DNA from: Spirochaetales bacterium
GTDB taxonomy: Bacteria; Spirochaetota; Spirochaetia; Sphaerochaetales; Sphaerochaetaceae
Length of the DNA: 64,000 bases
Assembly: GCA_018433865.1 (NCBI GenBank)
Contig: JAHDQJ010000010.1
Span: 147,786 to 211,785, forward strand
Direction: 5' to 3'
Positions within the stretch are counted from its first letter, which is position 1. The number at the start of each line of letters is the position of its first letter. Below, piece by piece: positions 62,458 to 64,000 of the stretch. Made by a program: the position numbers and the translations under genes. The notes below the pieces were generated by a model. That model was given only the letters and a program-made list of their open reading frames with translations, did no database searches and was not told where the DNA came from.

Positions 62458-63463
62458 AACGCTGTCCTACTACCTCCAAAAATTCTTTTTAGAGTACCTC
62501 CCCGGAGAACGTGGAGTTTCAACCAATACCATTTCATCATACAGTGATTGTTTTTCTCTGTTGTTGGCGTTCTTTGGTCAAAAACTCTCCATCAAACCTG
62601 AAATGCTGGCGACTGACCATCTAACGAAGGATAATGTTGTTCAATTCCTTAATTGGCTGGAGAACGAAAGACACTGCATGGTTTCCACCAGAAATGTCCG
62701 TCTGGGCGCCTTACATTCTTTCTTTCGGTTCATGCAGTACAAGGATGTCTCCCATCTTGACCAATGGAACCAAGCCCTGTCCATACCAGTGAAACGCTGT
62801 GAAAGTCCAAATATTTCTTACATGAGTGTTGCAGGAATTAAAGCATTACTCGGACAACCAAACCAACGAACACTTCAAGGACTCCGTGATCTTGCAATGC
62901 TGACCTGCATGTACGAAACCGGCGCAAGAGTTCAGGAAGTATGTGATCTGACACGCTCTCGACTCCACCTCGAGTATCCCATGACAGTCAGGATTTATGG
63001 AAAGGGAAGGAAGGAACGCATTGTACCAATCTCAAAAGAAGCAGGGGGAATTCTTCTCAGCTATGTTGCAAGAGCAAAACTCGATGATCTTGCAAGGTGG
63101 GAACAACCATTGTTCCCCAATCGCCATGGCCATAGGATGACTAGATCTGGGGTATCCTACATGCTGGATAAACATCTTCGCAAAGTAAGAGAACTGGATC
63201 CTGGACTTGTTCCCAAGACTTTCACTTGTCATTGCATACGCCACTCTAGGGCTATGCACCTTCTTCAAGAAGGAGTCAATTTGGTTTACATCCGTGATAT
63301 TCTGGGTCATGTCCATGTGGAGACGACAGAAATGTATGCCAAAGCGGATTCGAGTTTGAAAAGAGCTGCCATGGAAGCCTCATACCCAGATATCTTACCG
63401 AAAGTTGAGGCTGAATGGTTGAAAGATTCGAAACTACTAGATTGGTTGAAAACTCTTTCATAA
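62447..63463 (+). CDS. Tyrosine recombinase, third of RIT trio
   Basis: 338 aa from ATG 62447, six bases after GGAGG; the adjacent ATG 62444 is also possible. Motifs: CMYETGARVQEVCDLTRSRL (Arg near 160), YGKGRKERIVPIS (Lys near 186), CHCIRHSRAMHLLQEG (His, Arg near 266), DILGHVHVETTEMYAKAD (His and Tyr near 299). The three proteins differ clearly in sequence, which is the mark of RIT elements, where all are believed to act together on the ends. Confidence 0.92.
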   Translation: MKHETLSYYLQKFFLEYLPGERGVSTNTISSYSDCFSLLLAFFGQKLSIKPEMLATDHLTKDNVVQFLNWLENERHCMVSTRNVRLGALHSFFRFMQYKDVSHLDQWNQALSIPVKRCESPNISYMSVAGIKALLGQPNQRTLQGLRDLAMLTCMYETGARVQEVCDLTRSRLHLEYPMTVRIYGKGRKERIVPISKEAGGILLSYVARAKLDDLARWEQPLFPNRHGHRMTRSGVSYMLDKHLRKVRELDPGLVPKTFTCHCIRHSRAMHLLQEGVNLVYIRDILGHVHVETTEMYAKADSSLKRAAMEASYPDILPKVEAEWLKDSKLLDWLKTLS

Positions 63464-63520
63464 TGCAAAGTTGTAACAACCGGTCTGTGGTGTTTGAGCC
63501 ATAGATCGGTTAATTCCACT

Positions 63521-63544
63521 CATTATGGGATACTGAACATTACA
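63521..63544. repeat. Right terminal inverted repeat of the RIT element
   Basis: 24 bases ending GAACATTACA; pairs with 60128-60151. About 58 bases separate it from the end of the third recombinase gene. The base after it (63545) resumes the IS3 transposase frame. Confidence 0.85.
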
Positions 63545-63838
63545 CGTCCTCTCCATGAACACGTTGTCCAGGCATCTGCCGACACCGTCCATGCTGATCT
63601 CGACATGCAAGCCCTCCAGGATGGCCAGGAACTCCAGGCTGGTGAACTGGGAGCCTTGGTCCGAATTGAAGATCGCCGGCACCCCGTACCGATCGATCGC
63701 CTCGTACAGGCATTCCTTGCAGAACGCCACGTCCATCGTGTTGCTCACCCGGAACGACAGTATCTTCCGGCTGAACAGGTCGATGATCGCCACCACGTAA
63801 ACCATGCCGCTGGGCAGCCTCACATAGGTGATGTCCGT
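63545..63838 (-). pseudogene. IS3-family transposase (orfB), central fragment
   Basis: Minus-strand frame from TDITYVRLPSGMVYVVAIID (first catalytic Asp region), through FNSDQGSQFTSLEFLAILEG (second Asp), to GRCLDNVFMERT, where the RIT element interrupts it. Similarity stops abruptly at 63838-63840, where a conserved Trp would precede TDITY, so the N-terminal part is lost to another rearrangement. Confidence 0.88.
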
Positions 63839-63942
63839 ATTTTCCCGATATCGGAAAAAAACGGATTATTCCGATGATAAAGTATTTCCGATATCCTTGT
63901 GAAATTATATACAATATAAACATATAACACACCGAATATCGG
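63839..63942. repeat. Iteron-like CCGATATC motifs at the right edge
   Basis: A 20-bp near-palindrome centred on CCGATATCGG (63840-63859) is followed by CCGAT (63871-63875), CCGATATCC (63888-63896) and CCGAATATCGG (63932-63942) in AT-rich sequence. Spacings are about 26, 17 and 44 bases. They could be regulator operators for a gene beyond the edge, or the end of another element. A small hairpin follows at 63961-63980. Confidence 0.45.
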
Positions 63943-64000
63943 AATAATAATTCTCTTAACAAAGCCCATAGAGGGTCTTTATTGTTAATTCGTCATAATT

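Larger units (their letters stand above)
60100..63544 (+). mobile_element. Recombinase-in-trio (RIT) element, 3445 bp
   Basis: Three tandem tyrosine recombinase genes bounded by terminal inverted repeats (60128-60151 and 63521-63544, 23 of 24 bases matching). The left end carries an additional hairpin, GGTCTAATG (60100-60108) with CATTAGACC (60119-60127). The element interrupts an IS3-family transposase gene between an ACG and a TGG codon, with no target duplication, so its ends are fixed to the base by the host frame. This arrangement fits the RIT class. Confidence 0.85.

Noticed and set aside
1..64000. CRISPR array, tRNA or rRNA genes
   Set aside because: No regularly spaced direct repeats and no clover-leaf or ribosomal sequence were seen on either strand by eye; short features could be missed without a covariance search.

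Overview
The window looks like a chromosomal segment of a fermentative spirochaete, most likely a Sphaerochaeta relative. This rests on the dense carbohydrate-catabolism gene content, on three binding-protein precursors whose mature N-termini read AAGQQEA, AAGQKDA and AGGQKEA (a style common in spirochaetal binding proteins), and on UlaG, ROK, LacI and RbsA/RbsC-type genes in long operons. The assignment is an inference. The left 44 kb is GC-rich; the right 18 kb is an AT-richer accessory region of surface-polysaccharide genes and mobile elements.

Region 1 (1-12.8 kb) is a catabolic gene set. A truncated family 1 sugar-binding protein is transcribed leftward. A seven-gene operon runs rightward: URO-D-like protein, ROK repressor, NagB-like isomerase, ceramidase-like metal hydrolase, DegT/StrS aminotransferase, Gfo/Idh/MocA dehydrogenase and PIG-L deacetylase. 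Nearby are an alpha/beta hydrolase, a second URO-D-like protein, a CBM9-like protein and an orphan galactitol-type PTS IIC. The enzymes fit breakdown of an N-acetylated or amino-substituted sugar or cyclitol.

Region 2 (13.4-24.4 kb) has a ribose-type ABC importer (binding protein, ATPase, two permeases), an MttB-family methyltransferase-like protein, an FGGY kinase, UlaG (L-ascorbate-6-phosphate lactonase), a cytoplasmic FG-GAP-like protein and a DeoR repressor. This suggests an ABC-plus-kinase alternative to PTS uptake of ascorbate or a related lactone.

Region 3 (24.5-29.3 kb) is a small accessory island: an overlapping XRE / ImmA-IrrE / PIN-like trio, a decayed ATPase pseudogene, a 46-codon ORF that may be a transposase remnant, and an intact DUF4143-type ATPase.

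Region 4 (29.7-44.1 kb) has an MFS transporter, two LacI repressors, a second ribose-type ABC importer (ATPase, two permeases, binding protein), four M24-fold proteins that have all lost the two metal-binding aspartates, an Anabaena-sensory-rhodopsin-transducer-like protein and galactose mutarotase. LacI-type palindromes lie in the control regions.

Region 5 (44.4-54.9 kb) holds a lipoprotein, a winged-helix regulator and a polysaccharide cluster: DegT aminotransferase, PglC-type phosphoglycosyl transferase, GNAT acetyltransferase, GT4 glycosyltransferase and the CapE/CapF/CapG trio for UDP-N-acetyl-L-fucosamine. An AT-rich FRG-domain gene sits between capF and capG.

Region 6 (54.9-64 kb) is a mobile-element nest. 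An IS110-family transposase gene is split by a 63-bp palindromic insertion with 7-bp repeats and again by an IS30-family element with 15-bp repeats. After two AT-rich genes, an IS3-family transposase gene is split exactly in frame by a recombinase-in-trio (RIT) element with three tandem tyrosine recombinases. No tRNA, rRNA or CRISPR array was recognised.
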